This document shows positions 9,458 through 18,379 of a stretch of DNA of 64,000 nt, one piece after another (position 1 is the stretch's first letter; the number at the start of each line of letters is the position of its first letter). A program made the translations under genes and the position numbers. Source of the stretch: Rhizobium sp. WSM4643 (GTDB taxonomy: Bacteria; Pseudomonadota; Alphaproteobacteria; Rhizobiales; Rhizobiaceae). The stretch covers positions 2,046,001-2,110,000 of the forward strand of contig NZ_CP104040.1 in NCBI RefSeq assembly GCF_025152745.1, read 5' to 3'. The notes under the pieces are model-generated. The model made no database searches. It worked only from the letters and a program-made list of their open reading frames with translations, and had not been told where the DNA came from.

Positions 9458-10651
9458 TCAGCCGGGCGCGGACTTGTCCCAGAGCCAGGAGAAGAACAGC
9501 GATTCGCCGAGTTCCAGCATGGCGTCGACCGCCCGGCTGCTGAGCGAGCCCTCGCCGACTGCCTGCACCGTATAAAGCGGCACCTCCCTGAGTAGCCGGC
9601 TGCCGGCGAAAATCCTCAGCGTGCCCGCCTGGGTATCCGGCATGACCGGCGCCGTCAGCGGCCAGTGATAGATGATGCGCGCCGACAGCCGGTCGGGATT
9701 GCTGATCGGAATATAGACGCTGACCGGCGCCTTGGCGACGAGATCGACGGTGCGCGACGTGCCACCATAGACGCTGGCGGCACCGATCACTTCCTTCTCG
9801 GCGAAGATCTGCCGGTTCTCGAAGGCCGTCAGTCCCCACTCGAGCACCCGCTTGGTCTCCTCCGTCCGCTCCTTGTCGGAGGCGATGCCTGCGAGTGCCA
9901 GAAACAGCCGCCTGCCGTCGCGCTCGACCGAAGCGACGATCGAATAGCCCTCGCCCTCGGTAAAACCGGTTGCCAGCCCGTCGGCGCCGAGATCAAGCCC
10001 GAGCAGCGGGTTGCGGTTACGCTGGAAGATCTTGTTCCACTCGAAATCCGGTTGCGCAAAATAGGGATAGAGATTCGGATAGGATTGCTGAAGGGCGGCA
10101 GCGAGCGTCACCATCTCGCGTGCGGTCACCTTGCTCTTGCCATCGGGAAGGCCGGTGGAATTGCCGAACTCGGCCTTCTCCATGCCGAGTTCGCGGGCAC
10201 GCCGCGTCATCGACGCGGCAAATTGCTGCTCGCTTCCTGCCATGCCCTCGGCGAGGATGATGCAGCTATCATTGGCGCCCTGGATGGCGACGCCCTTGAT
10301 CAGGTCCTCGACGCGCACGTGTGATTTGAGGCTGGCAAACATCGTTGCCGTCCGCGACGGCGCGCCGCCCGTCCGCCAGGCATATTCGGATACGGGATAT
10401 TCGGTATCGAGCGTGATCTGGCCCTTGGTCACCGCCTCGAAAACCAGATCCATCGTCATCAGCTTGGCGAGCGAAGCCGGCGAAAAGCCCTGGTCCTCGT
10501 TCTTGGCGAGAAGCACCGTGCCGGTGGCGGCCTCGATCATATAGGCCTGCGCCGCCTTGGTGGCGAAGCCGGAGGCACCGCCATCGGCTGCAAAGGCGCC
10601 GGTGGCGAACGGCATCAGGCATGCAAGCAGGCGAAGCACGGGCTTCAGCAT
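9458..10651 (-). CDS. DacC-type D-alanyl-D-alanine carboxypeptidase family protein, divergent motifs
   Basis: The product has 397 residues with a signal peptide (cleavage near AFA-AD, about residue 21), a peptidase S11 domain at about 30-260 and a C-terminal beta domain at about 280-380. The nucleophile motif S60-L-A-K63 is intact. The usual SxN reads G125-A-N127, and the usual KTG reads A227-T-G229 within DGLATGFTEGEGY. These enzymes normally trim the terminal D-Ala of peptidoglycan peptides in the periplasm. Loss of the KTG lysine suggests altered or no activity. I chose ATG 10651; a second ATG 12 bases earlier is possible. It lies beside rlpA. Confidence 0.86.
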   Translation of the reverse strand: MLKPVLRLLACLMPFATGAFAADGGASGFATKAAQAYMIEAATGTVLLAKNEDQGFSPASLAKLMTMDLVFEAVTKGQITLDTEYPVSEYAWRTGGAPSRTATMFASLKSHVRVEDLIKGVAIQGANDSCIILAEGMAGSEQQFAASMTRRARELGMEKAEFGNSTGLPDGKSKVTAREMVTLAAALQQSYPNLYPYFAQPDFEWNKIFQRNRNPLLGLDLGADGLATGFTEGEGYSIVASVERDGRRLFLALAGIASDKERTEETKRVLEWGLTAFENRQIFAEKEVIGAASVYGGTSRTVDLVAKAPVSVYIPISNPDRLSARIIYHWPLTAPVMPDTQAGTLRIFAGSRLLREVPLYTVQAVGEGSLSSRAVDAMLELGESLFFSWLWDKSAPG

Positions 10652-10722
10652 CGCAATTTCCATTGATCGAGCGGCGTATTTCAGGAGGTTAGAACGCGAG
10701 GAAATCCGATGCAATTGCCAGT

Positions 10723-11805
10723 TCAGCGCGCGGCGAACTTTGCCTGATGACGCTTGGCCGCGGCAAGGATGGACTCTTGCGTCAGCCCGTCATTGCGCAC
10801 CATCACCGCATCGAAGGCGAGATCGACGGTCACCGTCTTCACCTCTTCGTTCTGATAGCCGAGCGCCAGCGAATTCTCGGGCCGCTCGTAGGGCATCGGA
10901 CCGATCTCCGGCAGCACGACCAACTGGTCCATCGCCTGAGCGCCATTGTTGAACGACGGCGCTGATGGCGCCACCAGAACATGGGCAGCCGGTGCCGCAT
11001 TGTAGCGTGCGCTCGGCGTCGAACCGGCATAAGAGGTCGCCGACATCGGCACCGGCACGTTGGCCGGCGTCTCGTAGTCTTCCGAACTCTGCAACTGGTC
11101 GCGGGTGATCTTGCGGCTGTTGGAGGCGACCATCACGCCGGTTGCGATCTGCCCTTCCGGATTGACGCCGGGAATGCGGCTGCCCTTCGGCGAATATGAG
11201 GCCATCAGATAGGGCATGTCGTGGCCGTCCATGCGGGCGCGGCCGACATATTGCACGCGCACCTTACCGGTGCCGCTGTGCTGCAGGTCGAGCATGTCGG
11301 CCGTCTTGTTGGAAAGATCGATGATGCGGCCCTCGTGATAGGGGCCGCGATCGTTGACACGCACGATGACCGAGGAACCGCTTTCGAGATTGGTAACGCG
11401 CGCATAGCTCGGCAGCGGGAAGGTCGGATGGGCAGCGGAAAGATGCATCTGGTCGTAGACTTCGCCATTCGCCGTCAAGCGCCCGTGAAAGGCCGAACCA
11501 TACCAGGAGGCGACGCCGACCTTGTTATAGGCGAAGTCTTCCTTCGGATAATACCACTTGCCCTTCACCTCGTAAGGGTTGCCGACGAGGTAGCGGCCGC
11601 CGCCCTTGGGGATGTTGTTGCCGGTGGCGACCCGCGGGCTCGCCTTGACGCCATATTCGGATTCAGAGAAATATTCTTTGCCGTGGGCTTTTTTCTTCGG
11701 CACCGCCTGCGTCGTGCCACACGCCGCAACCGTCGCACACATCGCCGAGATCGCCAGCCACCGTGCTGTCGTTGCGAAAGACGCCGCCCCGTATTCCAGT
11801 TTCAT
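10723..11805 (-). CDS. rlpA: RlpA-type septal ring lipoprotein
   Basis: The product has 360 residues. A lipoprotein signal ends at TVAAC near residue 29. The double-psi beta-barrel covers about 95-190, with VGVASWYGSAFHGRLTANG and VRVNDRGPYHEGRIIDLS, the RlpA hallmarks. No SPOR domain follows; the remaining 160 residues are low in order. RlpA proteins are outer-membrane lytic transglycosylases acting on septal peptidoglycan. It precedes the DacC-type gene on the same strand, which points to shared cell-wall work. Confidence 0.9.
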   Translation of the reverse strand: MKLEYGAASFATTARWLAISAMCATVAACGTTQAVPKKKAHGKEYFSESEYGVKASPRVATGNNIPKGGGRYLVGNPYEVKGKWYYPKEDFAYNKVGVASWYGSAFHGRLTANGEVYDQMHLSAAHPTFPLPSYARVTNLESGSSVIVRVNDRGPYHEGRIIDLSNKTADMLDLQHSGTGKVRVQYVGRARMDGHDMPYLMASYSPKGSRIPGVNPEGQIATGVMVASNSRKITRDQLQSSEDYETPANVPVPMSATSYAGSTPSARYNAAPAAHVLVAPSAPSFNNGAQAMDQLVVLPEIGPMPYERPENSLALGYQNEEVKTVTVDLAFDAVMVRNDGLTQESILAAAKRHQAKFAAR

Positions 11806-12210
11806 GTGCCCCACGCCGCTCAAAGATCGTTATGGTTAAGGAACCTTGCCCTATCTTGGGCCAACAACGCCTTATTCCCGCCCGCCTAATGAGGCTTTAA
11901 TCTTGCTAGGTTCGTGGCAATTTTACGAACAATTTCGCGGCGATAGCGACAATTCTAATGATTATGGTTTACAAATTGCTAACGCGAACCCTCCCTGCCC
12001 ACCATTCCATCGCCGTAATGGGGCCAGAAATGAACGTGCCGATGCGGGGCATATGGTGAACATCCCGGCGCTTCCGAACGCCCCAACAGCTCCATATTGA
12101 AACAAGGCCTGTGCGTACTTGACGAGCGGCAGCGGGTCGGCGCGGCACCACCTTGCCTATCCCCGTGATATGACGCTATGCACTCTCGACGCCGGTTGGG
12201 GGACGTAGGA
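11806..12210. other. Divergent intergenic region
   Basis: About 400 bases separate leftward rlpA from the rightward 169-residue protein. The rlpA-proximal half is comparatively AT-rich (around 11890-11980), as expected for promoters. I can name no clear -35/-10 pair, RNA or small ORF with a ribosome site here. Confidence 0.4.
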
Positions 12211-12720
12211 ATGGGCCGAATTTTCAAAAACTTGATGTTGCTGGTGGTGATGACCGGCTCATCGGCCGTCGGCGCCGCCGCGGAGGATTTCCCCGCCTAT
12301 TGGCGCAAGACGATGACCAACGATCCCCAGACGAATTTTTATCTTGCTGAGGCCCTGAAACCCTTACCGAACAAGAATGCCGAAACTATCAAGGTGGTCC
12401 GGCTGTCACTGATCGCCGGCAACCTATGCCTCGGCGCCGCCGTCGATAGGAGAACAGGCGAAGCCTTTCTGCAGCGGGCCGGATATAACCGCCTTCGTGG
12501 AAAGACGTGGGACGAAGCCGTCTTCCTCGCCGACGATTGGTTCAAATATTTCAACTACCGCTCCCTCGCCCATCTCTGCGCCGGCATCGACTATATTTTC
12601 GGGCCTGAGGGAAAACTGGTGCGCAATCTGGTAAAGCCCGGCAAGGGTGAGCCGAAGGGATCCTACGATCCCCAAAATCCCTACCTGCGGCTTCCGCCCT
12701 TGCGCAAGCCGAATGGGTAA
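12211..12720 (+). CDS. Secreted hypothetical protein (Rap1a/Tai-like context unknown)
   Basis: The product has 169 residues. A signal peptide (about residues 1-25, ending near VGAAA-ED) is followed by a helical soluble domain. Cysteines at roughly 69 and 123 (NLCLGAA and LAHLCAGIDY) could form a disulfide, which is common in small periplasmic proteins. I do not recognise the family with confidence. An upstream ATG at 12178 in frame would add 11 basic residues; I prefer 12211 because the leader then has normal length. Confidence 0.6.
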   Translation: MGRIFKNLMLLVVMTGSSAVGAAAEDFPAYWRKTMTNDPQTNFYLAEALKPLPNKNAETIKVVRLSLIAGNLCLGAAVDRRTGEAFLQRAGYNRLRGKTWDEAVFLADDWFKYFNYRSLAHLCAGIDYIFGPEGKLVRNLVKPGKGEPKGSYDPQNPYLRLPPLRKPNG

Positions 12721-12835
12721 GCAGCGTCGCCGATTGGATGCGATGTAACGCAGATCGCGTGTTTGACGCTTCCTTCGGTATGGGAACGAATTGTCCGCCG
12801 CGGGCTTTGAAGGTGTAGACCTTTGGAGGATCACC

Positions 12836-13039
12836 ATGCACGATGAAACCGTGACGCAGCTCGACAGGGTCAGCCAGCAGTTGCATGCCCGATCTCGCGC
12901 GCTTTCCCAGCCGAATAAAGACAACGACATCGCAATCCTGATGTCGGCACTCGCCGTGACGATGGAGGCGGTTCGATCTCTCGGCGAGGATATGAACCAA
13001 CTCAACGGCCCGAAGGGCCTTGGATCTGACGGAAGCTAG
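12836..13039 (+). CDS. Small hypothetical helical protein
   Basis: The product has 67 residues and starts behind a strong GGAGG six bases before the ATG. It is predicted to be almost all helical (DETVTQLDRVSQQLHAR and ILMSALAVTMEAVRSLGEDM), with no cysteine and no membrane segment. Its function is unknown. It stands alone between a secreted protein and a GYD-domain gene on the opposite strand. Confidence 0.55.
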   Translation: MHDETVTQLDRVSQQLHARSRALSQPNKDNDIAILMSALAVTMEAVRSLGEDMNQLNGPKGLGSDGS

Positions 13040-13146
13040 ATGTTTGATCTCATGTCTCCGGCGCAATTTGCAGAGAGCTTGCGCCGGGAACGAGATACGC
13101 GCGAAGCGCTCATCTTCAGTATGGATGGAAACGGTGGGCACACCAC

Positions 13147-13473
13147 CTATGCCGCCGGTGAACGATACCGAATCGACTTCGCCTTTTCCAAGGCTTCGAT
13201 CGTATCCTCGACGCTGAGGAGGACGGTGGTCTCCATAGAACTGAGCGCGCCTCCTGCGCCGATCGCAAGTGCGACGGCCGCCATCGATACGTTATCAGGC
13301 GCCTCCCACAGATTCCAACCATCGTGCTCGCCGAAGGCGTACCAGAACCCATGCAGCTTTCCGCCGACGGATTCCATGTAACTGCGTGCCGCCTCTCGGC
13401 GATCCTCAGGGTTTTCGATCATTCGCGCCCAGATTTCGGGCGTGTAGCTGAAGCGTGTGAGATACATGGCCAT
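13147..13473 (-). CDS. GYD domain-containing protein
   Basis: The product has 108 residues of the small ferredoxin-like GYD family. It begins MAMYLTRFSYTPEIWARMI and has GKLHGFWYAFGEHDGWNL near 38-55, where the G-D pair of the GYD motif falls, then a hydrophobic strand-helix rich in alanine. The biochemical role of GYD proteins is unknown. GGAGG lies nine bases ahead of the ATG. Confidence 0.72.
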   Translation of the reverse strand: MAMYLTRFSYTPEIWARMIENPEDRREAARSYMESVGGKLHGFWYAFGEHDGWNLWEAPDNVSMAAVALAIGAGGALSSMETTVLLSVEDTIEALEKAKSIRYRSPAA

Positions 13474-13744
13474 GGCTTGTTTCCTCCGCCAGAACGATAC
13501 AGTTAACGCTCAAGCCTTGGAGAACGCGATTCATTTCCAATATGCGGAATAGGCCTGCCTCGGCTCACGCTCGAATTTGTTCGCACGTCGCGCCAGGGAT
13601 GCCGGCAAATGCTGCAGAGCAAGTTGACGCTGCTTTCAAAGCTGCTAGAAAGCCAGCCATCGAATGATTGGGTAGCAAATCGGCAGCAACGGCCGGTTCA
13701 CAGACATCAACAGAATGTTGGTGTCTCGACCTTTTCAATCAGAT

Positions 13745-13834
13745 GGAAGAGTGTCCGAGTGGTTTAAGGAACCGGTCTTGAAAACCGGCGTGCGGGAAAC
13801 CGTACCGTGGGTTCGAATCCCACCTCTTCCGCCA
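13745..13834 (+). tRNA. tRNA-Ser (anticodon UGA)
   Basis: The acceptor stem pairs GGAAGAG at 13745-13751 with CTCTTCC at 13824-13830. The discriminator G and an encoded CCA follow. The anticodon stem ACCGGTC..ACCGGC encloses CTTGAAA with anticodon TGA. A long variable arm (GCGGGAAACCGT) and the T-loop GGTTCGAATCC complete a class II serine tRNA. A TTGACG/TAGAAA pair with a 16-base spacer begins near 13630 and could be its promoter. No duplicated tRNA 3' end nearby suggests an integrated element. Confidence 0.97.
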
Positions 13835-14169
13835 CATCACATTGAGTTGTTGAGTAATTTCCGATTTCTGCCCGGAAACTACAGCTTATCATAACGGCAG
13901 GTTCCATCTCAGTGGCATCGCGGCGATGTGGTAGGGCTTCCGTTTTGCTGTCGCCCCGATGATCGACTGGACGGATCGGCATTGAAGCTGGAGCCCTCAG
14001 AGCGCGTGTCGTACTCCTCGTCGTCCCGTGGTTATTGCGCCTCCCTCATCTAGCCCTAATTCAGCACCCCCTAATCCTTGCGAAAATTCACGAGGCGCAT
14101 AAATTCAATCTATCAGATGGCTTTTGCTGGTGACCACGGATGTACTGGCACCGTGCTGACGTAATCAAA
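13835..14169. other. Intergenic stretch after tRNA-Ser
   Basis: About 335 bases hold no ORF with a ribosome site. A pyrimidine-rich segment at about 14038-14055 (CGCCTCCCTCATC) could resemble an anti-Shine-Dalgarno loop of a small RNA, but no structure supports this. The stretch ends at a terminator hairpin. Confidence 0.35.
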
Positions 14170-14206
14170 GAAGGGTCGGCGCGAGCATTCGCCCGGCCCT
14201 TCTTTT
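14170..14206. terminator. Bidirectional intrinsic terminator
   Basis: The stem GAAGGGTCGG pairs with CCGGCCCTTC with one wobble and is followed by TTTTAT rightwards and TTTGATT leftwards. Leftwards it would end the tyrosine-rich secreted protein gene (stop at 14341); rightwards it would end any transcript coming from the tRNA side. Confidence 0.7.
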
Positions 14207-14340
14207 ATGCAAGACCGTTCTGTGGCTACTGTCGATAATGCCCATCCCTGCCCGACGCCCGTTCATCTCATGGCAGCGGAACTCGTGAAGGCCGAAGGCG
14301 CGCTGTGGGGCGCCAACGTTGGTGTCCGTGGCACTGCCGA

Positions 14341-14655
14341 CTAAAAATCGAAGTACACGGTCACACCTGACCGACGACGATAGGGGTAATCGTCGCGATA
14401 GCCGTAATAGTCGCGGCTGCCGTAATACCGCGGACGATAGCACGAGCCGTAATACCGGCAGTCGCGGTAAGCGTATCGCTGTTTCTTCCAGTGGCCATAC
14501 GCATGTCCATTATCGTGGCGACGGTGTTTGATCTGCTCGACGTCCGGGGTATGTATATGTACTGCGTTCGGCACGACGATCGGCGCGGCGCTTAGCGGCA
14601 GGGCGAAAGATGCAGCCAATACCGTGGCTGCAAGTGAGGCAAAAAGCATCTTCAT
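14341..14655 (-). CDS. Small secreted tyrosine/arginine-rich protein
   Basis: The product has 104 residues. A signal peptide covers about residues 1-23 (cleavage near PLSA-AP). The mature part is rich in His, Tyr and Arg, with YRPRYYGSRDYYGYRDDYPY-type repeats near 73-93. This composition is common in small rhizobial envelope proteins of unknown role, and basic YR-rich tails may bind polyanions or metals. AAAGGATG precedes the ATG. A terminator lies about 135 bases downstream. Confidence 0.7.
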   Translation of the reverse strand: MKMLFASLAATVLAASFALPLSAAPIVVPNAVHIHTPDVEQIKHRRHDNGHAYGHWKKQRYAYRDCRYYGSCYRPRYYGSRDYYGYRDDYPYRRRSGVTVYFDF

Positions 14656-14990
14656 CGGCGCATCCTTTCTGGCTGCGATTCTGGGTTAATCCGCATTAAC
14701 CTGCGATGAACATCTGCGCGCTCCAGAATAACCGCCGGCGCCGCTGGTATGGTTGCGGGTGGTCATTCCTTCAGGATTCATAAGCCCGACACCTTCGAAT
14801 GCGTTCGCAAGTTCTGCTCCAAACACAAGAGGGGCTGGAAGGGACTGCAAAGCCCTAGTTCTTGAGTCGATCATGCCCGCCGCGAGCATCCAGGGACGGA
14901 CGGCCTTCCGATTGAGAGGGGATGAAGAGGCTCGATAAGCAATCAGCCTTCGCAACGCGTCGCTCGAAAATCTCTGCATCCCCGCTTAGA
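14656..14990. other. Intergenic stretch
   Basis: About 335 bases lie between the tyrosine-rich protein and the isochorismatase gene. A leftward open frame of 97 codons (14686-14979) fills most of it but has no usable ribosome site and no family resemblance, so I do not call it a gene. Confidence 0.4.
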
Positions 14991-15644
14991 TCAGCCTGCG
15001 TTGCCAGGCACAGGCGTGTTGAGCAGCTGCTGCTCCCACAGGCACGCGATACCGCTACCAGCGGCATGCTGCTTGAGCACCTCCGTCAACTCTGCGGCGT
15101 GCTCGGTCCGGGCCCAGTCGCGCTGCCATTCGGACGCCAACGCCAGCCAGGTCATCATGTTCGCGCCGGCCGCGGTCATGCGCTGGATGGCGACCTCATG
15201 GGCTTCGACCGAAGTCCCTCCCGATGCGTCAGCGATAACAGTCACATCCCAGCCTTCGCCGAGCGCCTGGATCACCGGCATTGCGACGCAGACCTCGGTC
15301 CACAGGCCGGCGATGATCAGCTGCTTGCGGCCGGTCGCCTTGACTGCGTCCACGACCTTCCGATCCTCCCAGGTATTGATGAACGTCCGGTCGATCACCT
15401 CCCGGCCGGGGAACACATCGGTGATTTGCGGAAAGATCAGACCGCCCCGATCGGCGATCACGCTCGTCAGGATGGTGGGGACACCGAAGGCCTTGGCGGC
15501 CTTCGCCAGGGCGGTCGAGTTGTTGACCACTGCGTGCGGATCGTGGCTGTTCAGGTTCGCGAGCTGGTATGGCTGGTGGTCGATCAGAACGAGTACCGAA
15601 TCTTCGGGGCGAAGAAGCGAAGCAAGGCCATTACGAAAGGTCAT
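14991..15644 (-). CDS. Isochorismatase family hydrolase (YcaC-like)
   Basis: The product has 217 residues of the cysteine hydrolase fold. The catalytic Asp lies in LVLIDHQPYQ (D22), a lysine is expected in the following helix, and the nucleophilic Cys is in AGLWTEVCVAMP (C119). The overall sequence resembles E. coli YcaC, whose substrate is unknown. AAGGATG seven bases before the ATG fixes the start. A LysR gene is transcribed away from it across a 153-base gap, so that regulator probably controls it. Confidence 0.85.
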   Translation of the reverse strand: MTFRNGLASLLRPEDSVLVLIDHQPYQLANLNSHDPHAVVNNSTALAKAAKAFGVPTILTSVIADRGGLIFPQITDVFPGREVIDRTFINTWEDRKVVDAVKATGRKQLIIAGLWTEVCVAMPVIQALGEGWDVTVIADASGGTSVEAHEVAIQRMTAAGANMMTWLALASEWQRDWARTEHAAELTEVLKQHAAGSGIACLWEQQLLNTPVPGNAG

Positions 15645-15797
15645 TATTACATCCTTTGCTGCCGCCCACGAGCGGCATTGGTTTTGCGGGAGACATGCGC
15701 CGGGGGCGGCGTTGCCTGGAAGCAGTATTGCCGTTCCTATTCGAGATGCGGTAGCACCCTCCTATGGCAAGCTGTGTCGCGGAAAGGGGAACGCTAT

Positions 15798-16694
15798 ATG
15801 GACATCGAAGAACTGCAGACCTTCGTCGAAGTGGCTGATGCCGGGGGTGTTTCGCCAGCTGCGCTCCGGCTCGGCGTCTCCAAGTCAATCGTCAGTCGGC
15901 GGCTCTTCCGGCTTGAAGCGGAACTTGGTGTCCAGCTTCTTGCACGGACCACCCGGGGCGCCGCTCTCACGGAAGCAGGGGCCACGTTCCGAGATTATGC
16001 CGCGAGAGTCTACGCCGAGATCGACGTGGCCAGGGAAACGATCCTACCCGCCGGTGACCTTCGCGGCCGCTTGCGAGTTGCCGTGCCACTTTCCTTCGGC
16101 CAGAGTCACTTCGCGCCTATCCTCGCGGAAATGGCGCGCCGCCACCCCCAGCTCCACATCCATACCTGCTACAGTGATCGCTTCGTCGATCTCATCACAG
16201 AGGGTTATGATTGTGCGATCCGGGTTGGCTATCTTCAGGACTCCAACTTGATCGCAAGACGCGTCGGACCGATCTATGGGAAGCTCGTCGCGAGCCCGGA
16301 CTACATCAAGGTGCATGGGTCGCCCGAGACGCCGGAGGAACTCGTCGCTCATGAGGCCCTCATGCAGGGCACCGAAGCCTGGCAACTCATGGATGGCGAC
16401 AAGATCATCACGGTTCGTCCGCAGGGGCGATTTAAGGCCGACAACGGCCCTGCTCTGGTCGCTGCCGCGGCAGCAGGACTAGGGATCGCTTACCTGCCTG
16501 ATTGCCTTACCCATGAATTTATAGCCTCCGGCGCGCTTGTGCCGGTCATGACGCATTATCCACCACCCCCGGCGGCTGCATATGTCATCCGCCCGCCAGG
16601 TCAGCATCCTGCACGGAAGATACGGGTCCTCACCGAATTGCTGATTGAGTATTGCGAACCGGCTCCGCACCTCACGCCTGCTCCTTTCCGTTGA
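15798..16694 (+). CDS. LysR family transcriptional regulator
   Basis: The product has 298 residues. The winged helix-turn-helix is at about residues 2-60 (ELQTFVEVADAGGVSPAA and LGVSKSIVSRRLFRLEAEL). A LysR substrate-binding domain follows from about 88 (LRGRLRVAVPLSFGQSHFAP) to the end, in the subgroup that usually acts as DNA-bound activator or repressor of a divergent gene. AAGGGGAA lies seven bases upstream of the ATG. It is divergent from the isochorismatase-family hydrolase. The inducer is unknown. Confidence 0.9.
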   Translation: MDIEELQTFVEVADAGGVSPAALRLGVSKSIVSRRLFRLEAELGVQLLARTTRGAALTEAGATFRDYAARVYAEIDVARETILPAGDLRGRLRVAVPLSFGQSHFAPILAEMARRHPQLHIHTCYSDRFVDLITEGYDCAIRVGYLQDSNLIARRVGPIYGKLVASPDYIKVHGSPETPEELVAHEALMQGTEAWQLMDGDKIITVRPQGRFKADNGPALVAAAAAGLGIAYLPDCLTHEFIASGALVPVMTHYPPPPAAAYVIRPPGQHPARKIRVLTELLIEYCEPAPHLTPAPFR

Positions 16695-16961
16695 CAACGA
16701 GATGATATACAGGCTGAAGCAGGACGCGACCGCCATTAACTTAAGAATGGGGTCGGGCGGCAGATTGACGTCACGTCGCTGCCACGAGATCACGTGGCCG
16801 TCCTCTGGTCGGCGTCGCGAAGACGTCCCGGTGTCGTTCCTGGCGGGGATGAAGTCTGGTGTTATCCTTGCGGGAAACAGCGCGCGTCCTCAGCGCCGTC
16901 ACTCAGATAGGCAGATAAGCAGGACGCGGCCGACCTCAGTCGATGATTCGCCGGGCAGCCC

Positions 16962-17051
16962 TCACGAGAAGTATGCGTAGATCAGGACGCCAATAGAACC
17001 CCAGAAGATAAGCGGCGTCAGTATCATCCCCGCAACGATTATTTTAGTCAT
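16962..17051 (-). CDS. Small membrane protein (29 residues)
   Basis: A 29-residue ORF starts at an ATG with CGGAG eight bases before it. Residues 4-27 are one uninterrupted hydrophobic segment (IIVAGMILTPLIFWGSIG and onward), with a basic K3 at the start, so it would be a single-pass inner-membrane peptide. It has no annotated relatives that I can recall. It lies between the LysR gene and the 380-residue hypothetical protein, on the latter's strand but after it. Confidence 0.45.
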   Translation of the reverse strand: MTKIIVAGMILTPLIFWGSIGVLIYAYFS

Positions 17052-17169
17052 AGCAAAAACTCCGAACACCTCCGCACATGGCGCAGGAAGCTATCGCATT
17101 AACCGAGAGTCGCTATGGGCATGAAGTCCGGGATGGATCGGACCTTGGTCTGAGCTGCGCTCGCGCGGG

Positions 17170-18312
17170 CTAGCCGAAAGCGTTCAGCCGCTCGATGAAG
17201 CGCCCCTTCTGAGCGTGGCGTTCACGGATCGAATGTAGGCGGCGGGTGAAATCGGCAGTGCCGCCATTTTGTTCGGCGATCGTCTTCAGGTCGGCGAGCA
17301 GGCTGGCGGCGTTGTCATAGCCGGAGGCGTTGCGGCGCTCGATCTCGGTCTCAATCTCGCGCCAGACTGCATCGCCCCGTTGGATGATCGCGTTGAGCCG
17401 CGCGCGGCGGGCGCGGGCCTCTTCTGCCTCCCGCTTTTTTCGTTCCGCCGCCAGCCGCTCCTTTTCCTTGCGCTCGCGGATATGGCGAATCTCGCCGGCA
17501 TGGGCTCGCAGTTCCGCGACCGTGGGCGGGGCGGCGTCCGGTTTGGCTGCGGAGGCCGCGGCGAAGAAGCTGCGGGCGCTTTTCTGCAACTCGCTTGCCA
17601 CATACGGATCGCCCTCGATCAGACGGACGAGCATCATCGTCTTCTCTTTGTCGGGCAAGGCGGCGACAAAGCTTTGGACGGCATCCGATGCCTTGGAGCC
17701 GGCCAATGTCGTCTCGGCCGCGCGTTCGGCGGCCGCGGCAACGAGGTCGGCATCGAGACCGAAGAATTGCGCGAAGGCTTCAAGCGCATCGGTCATCGGG
17801 CCTAGCCCCGGCAGTGGCGCCACCTCCTCCGGCCCGAGCGTCCCCGCCTGAACAGCCATCAGCCACAAGAGATAGAAAAGCCTGAGATCACCGCTCAGCA
17901 CCGCCGCGCGCAATGGCGCCAGCGCCGTGAGCCAGCCCGGCCCCTCTTCCCAATCAGCGTCGGATTCCACTTCCTCGCATATTATGTCGAGGATCAGGTT
18001 TCCGCCTGAGGTCGCGAGATCGGCGCCATCGACCGCGCTGAGAAATCCGTCGAGGCGTTGCTGGTCGACAAGCCGCTTTGGCAAGCGGATCATCAGGCGC
18101 CTCGTACCCCAATTGGCGAGATAGAGGTGCAAGTCGAACCAGCGCTCCATGAGGTTGGCCGGGTCACCCTTGAAGTCGCCCCATTCGTAGGAATTGGTGA
18201 AGCTCGTGGAGGTGATCCGCGCCCGGGTCGATAGCTCCCGGAGAGAGTGGCGATCCGCGCCGCTGAGGGGGCGGTCGATCGTTTGGAATTCGTAATATTG
18301 ATATTCGCTCAT
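17170..18312 (-). CDS. Hypothetical protein with coiled-coil region
   Basis: The product has 380 residues. The N-terminal 230 residues include SEYQYYEFQTIDRPL and many leucine-rich helices. A highly charged coiled coil spans about 285-330 (RHIRERKEKERLAAERKKRE) and a helical tail follows. No membrane segment is visible. I know closely similar uncharacterised proteins in rhizobia but no function. The start is the ATG at 18312, though its ribosome site is poor. A DUF3024-type gene lies upstream on the same strand and may be co-transcribed. Confidence 0.68.
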   Translation of the reverse strand: MSEYQYYEFQTIDRPLSGADRHSLRELSTRARITSTSFTNSYEWGDFKGDPANLMERWFDLHLYLANWGTRRLMIRLPKRLVDQQRLDGFLSAVDGADLATSGGNLILDIICEEVESDADWEEGPGWLTALAPLRAAVLSGDLRLFYLLWLMAVQAGTLGPEEVAPLPGLGPMTDALEAFAQFFGLDADLVAAAAERAAETTLAGSKASDAVQSFVAALPDKEKTMMLVRLIEGDPYVASELQKSARSFFAAASAAKPDAAPPTVAELRAHAGEIRHIRERKEKERLAAERKKREAEEARARRARLNAIIQRGDAVWREIETEIERRNASGYDNAASLLADLKTIAEQNGGTADFTRRLHSIRERHAQKGRFIERLNAFG

Positions 18313-18379
18313 GGCCGTGGTGGTCGAGATTTCATCGTGGACGAAGGCGGTTCCAGTCTGCGGCGCCGTTCTGTCTTGA

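Noticed and set aside
13764..13982. Leftward ORF of 72 codons across tRNA-Ser, ending in a VGFEPTVRFPARRFSRPVP-type peptide
   Set aside because: This is the well-known spurious peptide from the strand opposite a serine tRNA; it has no independent support.
13745..14206. Genomic island inserted at tRNA-Ser
   Set aside because: No integrase and no repeated tRNA 3' end are visible on either side within the window.
14686..14979. Leftward 97-codon frame in an intergenic stretch
   Set aside because: There is no ribosome site with normal spacing, no family resemblance and no conserved pattern that I can see.
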